Source of the DNA: Solimonas sp036405815
Lineage (GTDB): Bacteria; Pseudomonadota; Gammaproteobacteria; Nevskiales; Nevskiaceae
Reading direction: 5' to 3'
DNA: 64,000 nucleotides
Assembly (NCBI GenBank): GCA_036405815.1
Contig: DASWWX010000011.1
Span: forward strand, 1 to 64,000
Made by a program: the position numbers and the translations under genes. The notes under the pieces were generated by a model. It was not told where the DNA came from. It did no database searches and saw only the letters and a program-made list of their open reading frames with translations. Within the stretch, counting starts at the first letter, position 1; every line of letters starts with the position of its first letter. This document shows, in pieces, positions 51,727 through 60,436 of this stretch.

Positions 51727-52827
51727 TCAGAGGCGCATCGGCATGACGACGTACTTGCTGCTGAGGTCGTCGGCGCCGTGAATCAGGCCACTGGAATCCG
51801 AGTTCTTCAGCTCCATCACGAACTGTTCGCCGCTGAGCGCGCCCAGCGCATCGAGCAGGTAGTTGACGTTGAAGCCGATCTCGATCGGTCCGCCGTCGTA
51901 GGCCACTTCTAGCGCCTCTTCGGCCTCTTCGTGTTCCGGGTTATGGGTCTGCAGCGTCAGCGTCGTGCCGTCCAGCGCCAGGCGCACACCACGGAACTTC
52001 TCGTTGGACAGGATCGCGGTCCGTGCCAGCGCACGCTTCACTGTCTCGCGATCAGCCTGCAGCTTCTTGTCACCGGATTCCGGCACCACGCGTTCGTAGT
52101 CCGGGAAGCGGCCATCGATCAGCTTCGAGGTCATGCGCACGACGTCCAGGTCGGCTTCGATCTGGCCGGCACCGATGCGCACGCTGACGGTTTCCTCGCT
52201 GGCGTCGAGCAGACGCTGCAGCTCTAGGACCGCCTTGCGCGGCACGATGACCTGCACCTGATCCTTGAAACCGGTATCCAGCTCAACCTCGCTCAGCGCC
52301 AGACGATGACCGTCGGTCGCGACCGTGCGCACGCGCTTGCCATTGACCTCGACCAGCATGCCGTTGAGGTAGTAACGCACGTCCTGCTGCGCCATCGCGA
52401 ACTGCGTGCGCTCGATGACATTCTTGAGCTGCGCGCGTGCCAGCGTCAGCGTCTGGCCGTCGGCGACACGACCCATCGCCGGGAACTCGTCGGCTTTCAG
52501 GCAGGACAGCGAGTAGCGGCTACGACCGGACTTCAGCTGCGCCTTGTCACCGCCGACCTCGAGGCTGATCTCGGCCCCTTCCGGCAAACCCCGGCAGATG
52601 TCGAACAGCTTGCGGGCGGGCACCGTGGCGCGACCCGGCGCCAGGTTCTGCACGCGAGCACGGGCTTCGAGTTCGATCTCCAGATCGGTACCCGTCACGA
52701 TGAGTTCATCGTCCTTCAGCTCGAGCAGAAAGTTCGACAGCACCGGCAAGGTCTGGCGTCGTTCCACGACCCCGATCACCGCCGACAAGGCCGACAACAG
52801 CTCGTTTCTCCCCACTTGCAGTTTCAT
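51727..52827 (-). CDS. dnaN: DNA polymerase III beta subunit (sliding clamp)
   Basis: The 366-residue clamp has three repeated domains and the family marks MKLQVGRNELLSALSAVIGVVERR, LPVLSNFLLEL, VRYYLNGMLVE, ATDGHRLAL, and the C-terminus ADDLSSKYVVMPMRL. It holds the polymerase on DNA. It lies 240 bp downstream of dnaA; that gap carries DnaA boxes and an AT-rich stretch, so dnaN probably has its own promoter as well as read-through from dnaA. Confidence 0.97.
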   Translation of the reverse strand: MKLQVGRNELLSALSAVIGVVERRQTLPVLSNFLLELKDDELIVTGTDLEIELEARARVQNLAPGRATVPARKLFDICRGLPEGAEISLEVGGDKAQLKSGRSRYSLSCLKADEFPAMGRVADGQTLTLARAQLKNVIERTQFAMAQQDVRYYLNGMLVEVNGKRVRTVATDGHRLALSEVELDTGFKDQVQVIVPRKAVLELQRLLDASEETVSVRIGAGQIEADLDVVRMTSKLIDGRFPDYERVVPESGDKKLQADRETVKRALARTAILSNEKFRGVRLALDGTTLTLQTHNPEHEEAEEALEVAYDGGPIEIGFNVNYLLDALGALSGEQFVMELKNSDSSGLIHGADDLSSKYVVMPMRL

Positions 52828-53067
52828 GCGACCACCCGATTCTTAAAGGTTTGGAATCACGTAGAACCTAGTAATAACAATCCCACCGACTAGGCGGGGA
52901 TAACTCAAATAAACCTTTCAAAAACAATCACTAAAAACAAAACATGCCGCCGGTGAACCACCCTGTCTTCAGTTGCGCGGGCTGTGGATAAGGCCTGAGC
53001 CCATTTCATCCACAGCTTGTTGACCCTTCTCTTCAGCGCTTTGTCCCCGTGCTTGCGGACAACTTGC
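52828..53067. other. Candidate oriC region between dnaA and dnaN
   Basis: This 240-bp gap has an AT-rich stretch unusual for the window (52905-52945, AAATAAACCTTTC then AAAACAATCACTAAAAACAA) next to one perfect DnaA box (TGTGGATAA, 52983-52991) and one with a single mismatch (TCATCCACA, 53006-53014), in opposite orientations. That is the layout of a DNA-unwinding element with DnaA sites. It is small for a gammaproteobacterial oriC, and the dnaA-rpmH gap also has a perfect box, so the origin may use both. Confidence 0.5.
52983..52991 (-). promoter_or_regulatory. DnaA box, perfect
   Basis: TGTGGATAA is the reverse complement of the consensus TTATCCACA. It lies next to the AT-rich stretch upstream of dnaN. 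A partner with one mismatch (TCATCCACA) is at 53006-53014 on the plus strand. Confidence 0.8.
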
Positions 53068-54423
53068 TCAAAACCCGAGTTGCCGCAGCAGGTTCTCGTA
53101 ATCCTCTCGAATCTTGAGGTCCTCCTCGCGCAATTCCAACACCTTGCGGCAGGCATGCAGCACCGTCGTGTGATCCTTACCAAAGGACTCACCGATCTCC
53201 GGCAGGCTGTGTTGCGTCAGTTCCTTGCACAGCGCCATCGCGATCTGCCGCGGTCGCGCCAGCATGCGCGTGCGCCGCGGCGATGCCAGGTCGGCGATGC
53301 GAATGTTGTAGTAGGTGGCCACGGTCTTCTTGATGTTGTCGATCGTGACCATGCGCTCGTAAGCGGCCAGCATGTCCTTCAGCGTCGCGCGCGCGAACTC
53401 GGCCGTCAGCGGCTCGCCGCGCAGGCGCGAACTCGCCGTCAGCCGCAACAGCGCCCCTTCCAGCTCGCGGACGTTGGAGCGCACGCGTTGGGCGACGAAC
53501 ATCGCCACTTCCTTGGGCAATACGACGTGATTCTGCTCGGCCTTGGCGATCAGGATCGCCATGCGGGTTTCCAGGTCCGGCGGCTCCACGGCGACCGACA
53601 ACCCCCAGGTGAAGCGCGATTTCAGGCGCTCATCGATGCCGTCGATCTCCTTCGGATAGCGATCCGAGGTCAGCACGATCTGCTTGCGCGCGTCGATCAG
53701 CGCATTGAAGGTGTGGAAGAACTCTTCCTGGGTGCGTTCCTTGTGCGCGAAGAAGTGGATGTCGTCGATCAGCAACGCATCCACCGAGCGGTACAGGTTC
53801 TTGAACTCTTCGGTACGACCGTGCCGGATCGCCGCCGTGAAGTGGTTCATCCACTGCTCGGCGCCGAGATAGGCAATACGCGCCCGCGCCTGGCGGCGCA
53901 GGATCGAATTGCCGACCGCGTGCATCAGATGCGTTTTGCCCAGGCCCGAAGCGCCGTAGATCAGCAGCGGGTTGTAGGCACCGCCCGGGGTTTCGACCAC
54001 GTGCTGGGCGGCGGCGCGCGCATGCGAGTTGCCCTTGCCCTCGATGAAATTCTCGAACGTATAGTCCGGGTTGAGCTTGGCGGCGGTCAGGGGTTCGTCG
54101 CTGACGGCAGGCGGCAGAGGCGCCGCCGCCCCTCTTGCATCACCGGAGGCGCCCGGCGCCTGCATGGCGTGCGAGGCGGCGGTCCCCACGGCAAGTTCCA
54201 CATCGGGGGCATGGCCACCGGCACTGGCGCGCACCGCGCGACGAATCGCGTCGAGGAAGTCCTGGCGCACGCGGTCCAGCACGATACGATTGGGTGCCAG
54301 CAGCAGCAGCCGGTCGGCCGACGCCACCGCCTGCAGGGGGCGGATCCAGGTGTGCAGGTCGCGGTCCGGAAGCTCCCCTTCCAGCCAGCGCACACTCGAC
54401 GTCCAGAGATCCTCGGTTTGCAT
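53068..54423 (-). CDS. dnaA: Chromosomal replication initiator DnaA
   Basis: The 451-residue AAA+ initiator has an N-terminal DnaB-contact domain (LWTSSVRWLEGELPDRDLHTWI), a variable Ala-rich linker, the ATPase (YNPLLIYGASGLGKTHLMHAV; LLIDDIHFFAHKERTQEEFF) and the DNA-binding domain with the signature KDHTTVLHACRKV. It binds DnaA boxes and melts oriC. Perfect boxes lie both upstream (54551-54559) and downstream (52983-52991), so it is likely autoregulated. Confidence 0.98.
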   Translation of the reverse strand: MQTEDLWTSSVRWLEGELPDRDLHTWIRPLQAVASADRLLLLAPNRIVLDRVRQDFLDAIRRAVRASAGGHAPDVELAVGTAASHAMQAPGASGDARGAAAPLPPAVSDEPLTAAKLNPDYTFENFIEGKGNSHARAAAQHVVETPGGAYNPLLIYGASGLGKTHLMHAVGNSILRRQARARIAYLGAEQWMNHFTAAIRHGRTEEFKNLYRSVDALLIDDIHFFAHKERTQEEFFHTFNALIDARKQIVLTSDRYPKEIDGIDERLKSRFTWGLSVAVEPPDLETRMAILIAKAEQNHVVLPKEVAMFVAQRVRSNVRELEGALLRLTASSRLRGEPLTAEFARATLKDMLAAYERMVTIDNIKKTVATYYNIRIADLASPRRTRMLARPRQIAMALCKELTQHSLPEIGESFGKDHTTVLHACRKVLELREEDLKIREDYENLLRQLGF

Positions 54424-54550
54424 CGAATCGATAATGAAGTGCCGGCGCGACCAAGCATGGGCGCCGTGATGTGTTCCGGGAAGGCGACGCAGGCCACAGG
54501 GCGGCGCGGCGACGCACGAATCGGCGCGAGTCTACGCGTTCGAGAAAAAG

Positions 54551-54559
54551 TTATCCACA
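54551..54559 (+). promoter_or_regulatory. DnaA box, perfect, in the dnaA-rpmH gap
   Basis: TTATCCACA, the R1-type consensus, preceded by AAAAAG, lies 128 bp upstream of dnaA and 121 bp upstream of rpmH, in the 256-bp divergent region where Pseudomonas keeps oriC. No further perfect boxes are seen in this gap; AGCGGATAA at 54631-54639 has two mismatches. It may serve origin function or dnaA autoregulation. Confidence 0.8.
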
Positions 54560-54613
54560 GCCCGAACCGGGGGCGCGGGCAGGCTTGGCGCGCGGCGGCG
54601 GCGCGCGGGCCCC

Positions 54614-54640
54614 TTGAACGCTCTTTGACCAGCGGATAAA
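54614..54640 (+). promoter_or_regulatory. Possible rpmH promoter
   Basis: TTGAAC (54614-54619) and GATAAA (54635-54640) are 15 bp apart, a little short; TTGACC at 54625 is another -35-like box. A start near 54648 would give a 32-base leader for rpmH. The call rests on weak matches. Confidence 0.3.
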
Positions 54641-54679
54641 CTCCGCGCCCTTTTTTCCTATTTCTCGGGACGTACAGTC

Positions 54680-54817
54680 ATGTCGAAGCGCACCTATCAA
54701 CCGAAAGTGCTGCGTCGCAAGCGCACGCACGGTTTCCGTGCCCGCATGGCGACCAAGGGCGGCCGTCTGGTGCTGGCCCGTCGCCGTGCCAAGGGCCGCA
54801 AGCGCCTGATCCCGTAA
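54680..54817 (+). CDS. rpmH: 50S ribosomal protein L34
   Basis: The 45-residue, highly basic protein (MSKRTYQPKVLRRKRTHGFR at the start, KGRKRLIP at the end) is L34 of the large ribosomal subunit. The length and sequence match the family almost exactly. It is first in the rpmH-rnpA-yidD-yidC-mnmE series on the plus strand, divergent from dnaA. Confidence 0.98.
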   Translation: MSKRTYQPKVLRRKRTHGFRARMATKGGRLVLARRRAKGRKRLIP

Positions 54818-54847
54818 GCGGGATCTCGCACAACCCCGTGCCCCGCC

Positions 54848-55216
54848 GTGGCGCGCTTTCCGCGCAGCGCGCGGTTGCTGAAACCCGCCGAGTTCAAGGC
54901 GGTCTTCGATAGCAGCGGCGGGCGCAGCTCCGAACGCAATCTCAGCGTTCTGGCTAGCGACAACACGGTGGGTCGGCCGCGTCTGGGGCTCGCGGTCGCC
55001 AAGAAAGCGGTGCCCCTGGCCGTTGATCGCAACCGCATCAAGCGGCAGATTCGAGAAAGCTTCCGTCGCCACCAGCAGGATCTGCCGGCGGTGGACATCG
55101 TGGTTCTGACCCGTCCGGGCTGCGCGCGAACCGGCAACCCGCAACTCCGTCGGATCCTGGAGCGCCTGTGGACCCGCATTGCAGCCACCCGCAGCAAAGC
55201 CTCGGCGCCCGTCTGA
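54848..55216 (+). CDS. rnpA: Ribonuclease P protein component
   Basis: The 122-residue basic protein binds the RNase P RNA for 5' tRNA maturation. The RNR motif is present as VDRNRIKRQIRESFR, with FPRSARLLKPAEFKAVFDS at the N-terminus and RLGLAVAKKAV before the motif. It starts with GTG 30 bp after rpmH. Its last 49 bases overlap the yidD frame. Confidence 0.95.
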   Translation: MARFPRSARLLKPAEFKAVFDSSGGRSSERNLSVLASDNTVGRPRLGLAVAKKAVPLAVDRNRIKRQIRESFRRHQQDLPAVDIVVLTRPGCARTGNPQLRRILERLWTRIAATRSKASAPV

Positions 55217-55443
55217 TCGCCGCGCTGATGCTCGCGCCGATCCGCGCCTACCAGCTGCTGATCAGCCCGCTGCTGGGTCCGCGCTGCCGTTACTATCCCA
55301 GCTGTTCCCATTACGCGCAGACCGCGATCCGCCTGCATGGCCCCTTGCGGGGCGGCTGGCTGTCGTTGCGCCGTATCGGGCGTTGCCATCCCCTGAATCC
55401 GGGCGGGTACGATCCCGTCCCCGAACCGCCTCATCGCCACTGA
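55168..55443 (+). CDS. yidD: Membrane protein insertion efficiency factor YidD
   Basis: The protein has 91 residues from the GTG at 55168, or 71 from the ATG at 55228. The conserved core is complete: MLAPIRAYQLLISPLLGPRC, CRYYPSCSHYAQTAI and GRCHPLNPGGYDPVP. The first start overlaps rnpA by 49 bases, as in Escherichia coli, where the protein has 85 residues. YidD aids insertion of membrane proteins with YidC, encoded eight bases downstream. Confidence 0.92.
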   Translation: MDPHCSHPQQSLGARLIAALMLAPIRAYQLLISPLLGPRCRYYPSCSHYAQTAIRLHGPLRGGWLSLRRIGRCHPLNPGGYDPVPEPPHRH

Positions 55444-55450
55444 CGCTGCC

Positions 55451-57142
55451 ATGGAAAACCGCCGTTTCATCCTGATCGCCCTGCTCGGCGTCGTGCTGTT
55501 CTTCATGTATCAGGCCTGGCAGAAGGACTATGGTCCGAAGCCCGAGGCGCTGCTGGAGACCACGCCGTCCGTCTCCCTCGCCGATGACGTGCCGGTGGCC
55601 GGCGATCCCGCCACGGGCGTGCCGACGGTGGATGCGGCCGGCAGCGGCAACGGTACCGGCGCGGCGCGGCCGGGCCAGGATGCCCGCATCTTCTTCGAAA
55701 CCGACGTTTTCTCCGGTCAAATCTCGCTGATCGGCGGCGATCTGCGCCGACTGGACCTGAAGGCCTACCCGGTGACGAAGAGCCAGCCGGACCAGCCGAT
55801 GACGCTGCTGGATGATCGCGGCAGCCACTTGTTCATCGTGCAGAGCGGCTTGGCGGGGACGAGCGGCGCGCTGGTCAGCCACCGTACGGCATTCCAGTCC
55901 GAGCAGACCCGCTATCAGCTGGCCGACGGCGCCGACACGCTGGACGTGGTGCTGTCGTTCCGCAGCGAGGCCGGCGACCAGGTTCGCAAGATCTACCGCT
56001 TCAAGCGCGGCAGCTACCAGGTCGATCTGATCCACGAGGTCGAGCACGCCGGTGCCGACGCGCTGCAGCTCAGCCCCTACACGCGCCTGCAGCGCACGCA
56101 ATACAAGGCCGGCGACGAACCGCCGTTCGTGGCGACGTTCACCGGTGTCGGCTTCTACGAACAGAAGGACGGCGGTCACAGCTACCGTTTCAAGAAGACC
56201 TCGCTGGGCGATCTGTCGAAGGAGGCCTATGAGACGCAGCAGACCGGTGGCTGGATCGCGATGCTGCAGCACTACTTCGTCGCCGCGATTCTGCCGCCGC
56301 AGGACCAGGTCCACCGCTACAGCGCCAAGCCGGCGCCGAACGCCGGCTACGCCGCGCAGGTCGTCGGACCGCTGGTGGCGATCGCGCCGGGGGCGCCGCA
56401 AACGCTGGTCACGCCGCTGTACCTGGGGCCGAAATTGCAGGATCGCATCGCCGACTATGCGCCCGGTCTGGAACTGACCGTCGATTACGGCATCCTGACG
56501 GCGATCTCCGAGCCGCTGTTCTGGCTGCTGTCGTGGCTGCACAAGCTCACGAACAACTGGGGTTTCGCGATCATCCTGCTGACGGTGCTGGTCAAGGGCG
56601 CGATGTACAAGCTATCGGAAGCGCAATACCGCTCGATGGCGAAAATGAAGAAGTTCGCGCCCAAGATCCAGGATCTCAAGGATCGTCACGGCGACGACCG
56701 CGAGCGCATGCAGAAGGCGATGATGGAGCTCTACAAGAAGGAGGGCTTCAATCCGCTGGCCGGCTGCTGGCCGTTGCTGGTGCAGTTCCCGGTATTCATC
56801 GCGCTGTACTGGGTGCTGCTGGAATCGGTGGAGCTGCGCCAGGCGCCGTTCGCGTTGTGGCTGCAGGACCTGACCTCGCCGGACCCCTATTACGTGCTGC
56901 CGGTGCTATTCGGCATCAGCATGTTCGTGCAGCAGAAGCTGTCGGGCTCGCAGGTCATGGACCCGATGCAGCAGAAGATCATGAACATCATGCCGATCAT
57001 GCTGACGGCGTTCTTCGCATTCTTCCAATCCGGTCTGGTGCTGTACTGGTTCACGTCCAACCTGATCGGCATCGCGCAGCAGTGGGTCATCACGCGCAAG
57101 CTCGAACGCGAAGACGCGGCCAAAGCGGCGACCAAGCGATAA
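55451..57142 (+). CDS. yidC: Membrane protein insertase YidC
   Basis: The 563-residue insertase has a signal anchor (FILIALLGVVLFFMYQAW), a large periplasmic domain (about residues 60-345) and five C-terminal helices of the conserved Oxa1/YidC core (WLLSWLHKLTNNWGFAIILL; NPLAGCWPLLVQFPVFIALYWVL; PIMLTAFFAFFQSGLVLYWF). The hydrophilic groove Arg is expected in helix 2. It acts alone or with SecYEG. Its C-terminal tail KREDAAKAATKR-like region is basic for ribosome contact. Confidence 0.97.
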   Translation: MENRRFILIALLGVVLFFMYQAWQKDYGPKPEALLETTPSVSLADDVPVAGDPATGVPTVDAAGSGNGTGAARPGQDARIFFETDVFSGQISLIGGDLRRLDLKAYPVTKSQPDQPMTLLDDRGSHLFIVQSGLAGTSGALVSHRTAFQSEQTRYQLADGADTLDVVLSFRSEAGDQVRKIYRFKRGSYQVDLIHEVEHAGADALQLSPYTRLQRTQYKAGDEPPFVATFTGVGFYEQKDGGHSYRFKKTSLGDLSKEAYETQQTGGWIAMLQHYFVAAILPPQDQVHRYSAKPAPNAGYAAQVVGPLVAIAPGAPQTLVTPLYLGPKLQDRIADYAPGLELTVDYGILTAISEPLFWLLSWLHKLTNNWGFAIILLTVLVKGAMYKLSEAQYRSMAKMKKFAPKIQDLKDRHGDDRERMQKAMMELYKKEGFNPLAGCWPLLVQFPVFIALYWVLLESVELRQAPFALWLQDLTSPDPYYVLPVLFGISMFVQQKLSGSQVMDPMQQKIMNIMPIMLTAFFAFFQSGLVLYWFTSNLIGIAQQWVITRKLEREDAAKAATKR

Positions 57143-57152
57143 GGCTGCGGGC

Positions 57153-58511
57153 GTGAGCGCACACGCCCCGACCGATACGATCGCCGCGATCGCCACGCCG
57201 CCGGGGCGTGGCGCCGTCGGCATCCTGCGACTGTCCGGCCCACGCGCCTTCGACGTCGCCACGCGCATCGCCGGTGCCTTGCCGGCCGGCCGAAGCTCGG
57301 CGCTGCGCGCGTTTCGGGATGCGCAAGGCCGCATCGTCGACCAGGGGCTGGTGCTGTGCTTCGCCGGCCCGCGCTCCTACACCGGCGAGGACGTGGTCGA
57401 GCTGCAGGGGCACGGCGGTCCCGTGGTGATGGATCAGCTGCTGCGCGCCGCCTGCGCCCTGGGCGCGCGCGCCGCGCGCGCCGGCGAGTTCTCCGAGCGC
57501 GCCTTTATCAACGAGCGCCTGGATCTGGCCCAGGCCGAAGCGGTCGCTGATCTGATCAATGCCGGTAGTGCCGCCGCGGCGCGCGCCGCTCAGCGTGCGC
57601 TCGACGGCGAACTATCACGGCAGGTGCAGGGCCTGACCGATGAGTTGATGTCGCTGCGCGTGTTCGTCGAAGGCGCGCTCGATTTCTCCGACGAGGATAT
57701 CGACTGGCTGGCGCACGATGGCCTGCATGCGCGTCTCGAAACGCTGGAGGCGAATCTGCGACGGCTGCGCGCCGACTGCGAACGCGGCCGTCGTCTGCGC
57801 GACGGACTGATCGTGACACTGACCGGGCGGCCCAACGTCGGCAAATCGACCCTGCTCAATGCGCTGGCCGGGGCCGATATCGCCATCGTCACGCCGATCG
57901 CCGGCACCACGCGCGACGTGCTGCGCGAGCACCTGGATCTCGACGGTTTGCCGGTGACGGCGGTCGATACCGCCGGCCTGCGCGATAGCGACGATCCGAT
58001 CGAGCAGGAAGGCGTGCGTCGTGCCCGTCAGGCGCTGGAGCAAGCGGAACTGGCGCTGTTCGTGCTCGACGACCGCGAGGGCTTCGGCGCCGAGGACGCG
58101 GCCGCACTGTCGCAACTGCCGCCGCAACTGCCGGTGCTGCGTGTTCACAATAAATGCGACCTCAGCGGCTGCGCACCGGCACGTGAAGAAATCGACGGCC
58201 AGGTCCGTCTGAAACTGTCCGCCGCCAGCGGCGCCGGGCTTGATCTGCTGCGCATGGAGATCCGTCGTTTCGCAGGCCTGGGCGACGCCGCCGAAAGCCC
58301 GTTTTCGGCCCGCAGCCGGCACATCGATGCGCTGCGTCGTACCGGCGAACACCTGGACGCGGCACGACAGCGCCTTGCGCAGAAGACGATGCCGGAGCTG
58401 GCCGCCGAAGAGCTGCGGCAGGCGCAGGATGCGCTGGGCGAGATCACCGGCCGCGTCAGCACCGAAGACCTGTTGGGTCAGATCTTCGCGAGCTTTTGCA
58501 TCGGCAAGTGA
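57153..58511 (+). CDS. mnmE: tRNA modification GTPase MnmE
   Basis: The 452-residue GTPase modifies wobble uridine 34 of tRNAs with MnmG. It has the N-terminal tetrahydrofolate-binding domain (TIAAIATPPGRGAVGILRLSG, YTGEDVVELQGHGGP), the helical domain, and the G domain (GRPNVGKSTLLNAL, DTAGLRD, NKCDL), and ends with the conserved FCIGK. It starts with GTG ten bases after yidC. mnmG and rsmG, which often follow, are absent here. Confidence 0.97.
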   Translation: MSAHAPTDTIAAIATPPGRGAVGILRLSGPRAFDVATRIAGALPAGRSSALRAFRDAQGRIVDQGLVLCFAGPRSYTGEDVVELQGHGGPVVMDQLLRAACALGARAARAGEFSERAFINERLDLAQAEAVADLINAGSAAAARAAQRALDGELSRQVQGLTDELMSLRVFVEGALDFSDEDIDWLAHDGLHARLETLEANLRRLRADCERGRRLRDGLIVTLTGRPNVGKSTLLNALAGADIAIVTPIAGTTRDVLREHLDLDGLPVTAVDTAGLRDSDDPIEQEGVRRARQALEQAELALFVLDDREGFGAEDAAALSQLPPQLPVLRVHNKCDLSGCAPAREEIDGQVRLKLSAASGAGLDLLRMEIRRFAGLGDAAESPFSARSRHIDALRRTGEHLDAARQRLAQKTMPELAAEELRQAQDALGEITGRVSTEDLLGQIFASFCIGK

Positions 58512-58549
58512 GTGGGGATCGCGAACCGCGATGCGGCGCGATAAGCGCC

Positions 58550-60310
58550 TCAGCGCTCGACGGGTTCGCTGCGCGCAGGCGCCGCGGCGCCATCGGCGCG
58601 GACGAAGCCTGCGGGGGTGATCGCATCCGCCTCCGGCGGCCGTAGCCGCTCCAGCACGCGCAGACTCATCACCTGCGCCACTTCCTGCTCGGCCATCGGC
58701 GCCAGATCGGCGCCGTGTTCCATGAAGTAGGTCTGCTGCGTCTCGTCGTGCGTGCGCACCACCACGGCGATGTCGGGATAGGCGGCGCGCACCAGATCGA
58801 AGATGCGTCGCGCCTCGGTGGTGTTGGGAATCGCGATCAGCACCAGGCCCGCCTCTTCGAGGCGGCAGCGGCGCAGCAGCGCGGGGCTTGAGGCATCGCC
58901 CTGCACGACTGCCCAGCCACGCTTGCGCAGCTTTTCGACGATGTCCGGGTTCTGGTCGATCACCAGAAACGGCAGCGCGGCCTTGGCCATGGTCTTGCCG
59001 ATGATGCGGCCGACGCGGCCGTAACCGATCAGCACCGCGTGTCCGCCCGGCAGCGGTGGCGCCACCGGTTCGATCACGGGTGGGGTTGCAGGTGCGCGAC
59101 GCAGCGCCTGCAGCACGCCCTCGATCCAGGGGATGCCGCGGAAGGTCAGCGGGTTGAGCGTGATCGACAGCAGCGCGCCGGCCAGGATCAGATCGCGGCC
59201 TTCCGGCGGCATCAGGCCCAGCGCCACGCCCATGCTGGCGAGGATGAAGGAGAACTCGCCGATCTGCGCAAGGCTCGCCGAAACCGTCAGCGCGGTGTTC
59301 AGCGGATGGCGAAACAGCATGACGATGCCGAACGCGGCCAGCGACTTGCCGACCATGATGATGGCCACCGTCATCAGCACCTGCAGCGGTTGTTCGAACA
59401 GGATGCCCGGATCGAACAGCATGCCGACCGAGACGAAGAACAGCACGGCGAAGACGTGCTCCAGCACCTCGGCCTGCGCAGCGAAGCGCTTGCTGAGCCC
59501 TGCTTCGTTGACGACCACGCCAGCGAGGAACGCGCCGAGTGCGAGCGAGACGCCGAACCACACGGCGGCACCGTAGGCCATGCTGATCGCCAGCACGGTG
59601 ACGAAGATCGTGATCAGCTCGCGTGAGCCACCGCGGATCAGTTCGCGCGACAGCCACGGGAACAGGCGCATGCCGATCGCATACATCAGCACGAAGAACA
59701 GGCCGATCTTGAGAAAGGTCAGCAGCACCGTCATCGTCAGCGTGTCGCTGGCGCCCGGAACCTGGCTGGGCGTGCCGCCGAGAAAGCCCGCGAATGCCGG
59801 TAGCAGGATCAGCGTCAGCACCATCACCAGATCCTCGACCACCAGCCAACCGACGGCGATGCGGCCGTTGACGCTGTCGATCAGCCCGCGATCCTGCAAG
59901 GCGCGCAGCATCACCACGGTGCTGGCCACCGACAGCGCCAGGCCGAATACCAGCGCGCCGCCCCAGGTCCAGCCCCAGGCCATCGCCACCAGCATGCTCA
60001 GGCCGGTCGCGACGGCGATCTGTACCACCGCGCCGGGCAACGCGATGCGTCGGACCTCCCACAGATCACGGAGCGAAAAATGCGTGCCCACGCCGAACAT
60101 CAGGAGGATGACGCCGATCTCGGCGAACTCGCCGGCGATCGCGGCATCGGCGACGAAGCCGGGCGTGTGCGGCCCGATCACGATGCCGGCCAGCAGATAT
60201 CCCACCAGCGGCGGCAAGCCCAAGCGTGCGACGCCAAAGCCTGCCGCGAAAGCCAGGCCCAGGCCGACGGCCAGGGTCGCGATCAGCGGCAGCTCGTGGG
60301 GCACGGCCAT
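58550..60310 (-). CDS. CPA2-family cation:proton antiporter with TrkA-N domain (YbaL/KefB-like)
   Basis: The 586-residue protein has about twelve helices forming the Na_H_Exchanger domain (GFGVARLGLPPLVGYLLAG; IGPHTPGF; GVILLMFGVG; ALVFGLALSVASTVVMLRAL) and a C-terminal RCK/TrkA-N domain (AVLIGYGRVGRIIGKTMA; VVQGDASSPALLRRC). This layout matches YbaL and KefB/C potassium efflux systems; no glutathione-regulating partner is nearby. The final 40 residues are low complexity. It converges on mnmE and is divergent from the thioesterase gene. Confidence 0.9.
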   Translation of the reverse strand: MAVPHELPLIATLAVGLGLAFAAGFGVARLGLPPLVGYLLAGIVIGPHTPGFVADAAIAGEFAEIGVILLMFGVGTHFSLRDLWEVRRIALPGAVVQIAVATGLSMLVAMAWGWTWGGALVFGLALSVASTVVMLRALQDRGLIDSVNGRIAVGWLVVEDLVMVLTLILLPAFAGFLGGTPSQVPGASDTLTMTVLLTFLKIGLFFVLMYAIGMRLFPWLSRELIRGGSRELITIFVTVLAISMAYGAAVWFGVSLALGAFLAGVVVNEAGLSKRFAAQAEVLEHVFAVLFFVSVGMLFDPGILFEQPLQVLMTVAIIMVGKSLAAFGIVMLFRHPLNTALTVSASLAQIGEFSFILASMGVALGLMPPEGRDLILAGALLSITLNPLTFRGIPWIEGVLQALRRAPATPPVIEPVAPPLPGGHAVLIGYGRVGRIIGKTMAKAALPFLVIDQNPDIVEKLRKRGWAVVQGDASSPALLRRCRLEEAGLVLIAIPNTTEARRIFDLVRAAYPDIAVVVRTHDETQQTYFMEHGADLAPMAEQEVAQVMSLRVLERLRPPEADAITPAGFVRADGAAAPARSEPVER

Positions 60311-60373
60311 AGAGGAGAGGCTCCTGGAATCGTGGTTCGCGGTGCGTCGTGCGAGGCGGCGTCCAGTCTGCCA

Positions 60374-60390
60374 TGGTCAACAATTAACCA
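60374..60390. repeat. Near-perfect inverted repeat, candidate operator
   Basis: TGGTCAA-CAA-TTAACCA (60374-60390) is symmetric but for one base. It lies between the divergent antiporter (start 60310) and thioesterase (start 60437) genes and is AT-richer than its surroundings. A regulator site for either gene is possible; no regulator gene is near. Confidence 0.4.
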
Positions 60391-60436
60391 CACGTCGCGG
60401 CCGCGTCGCGGCGCCGGATCGGTCTACAGTGCAGGC

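Noticed and set aside
58518..58532. ATCGCG-AAC-CGCGAT palindrome between mnmE and the antiporter gene
   Set aside because: It is a six-base stem without a T-run; it may be chance in GC-rich DNA.
57615..60062. 815-codon minus-strand ORF across the mnmE and antiporter genes
   Set aside because: It covers mnmE in antisense and the antiporter in the wrong frame; composition is repetitive Arg/Gly/Ala.
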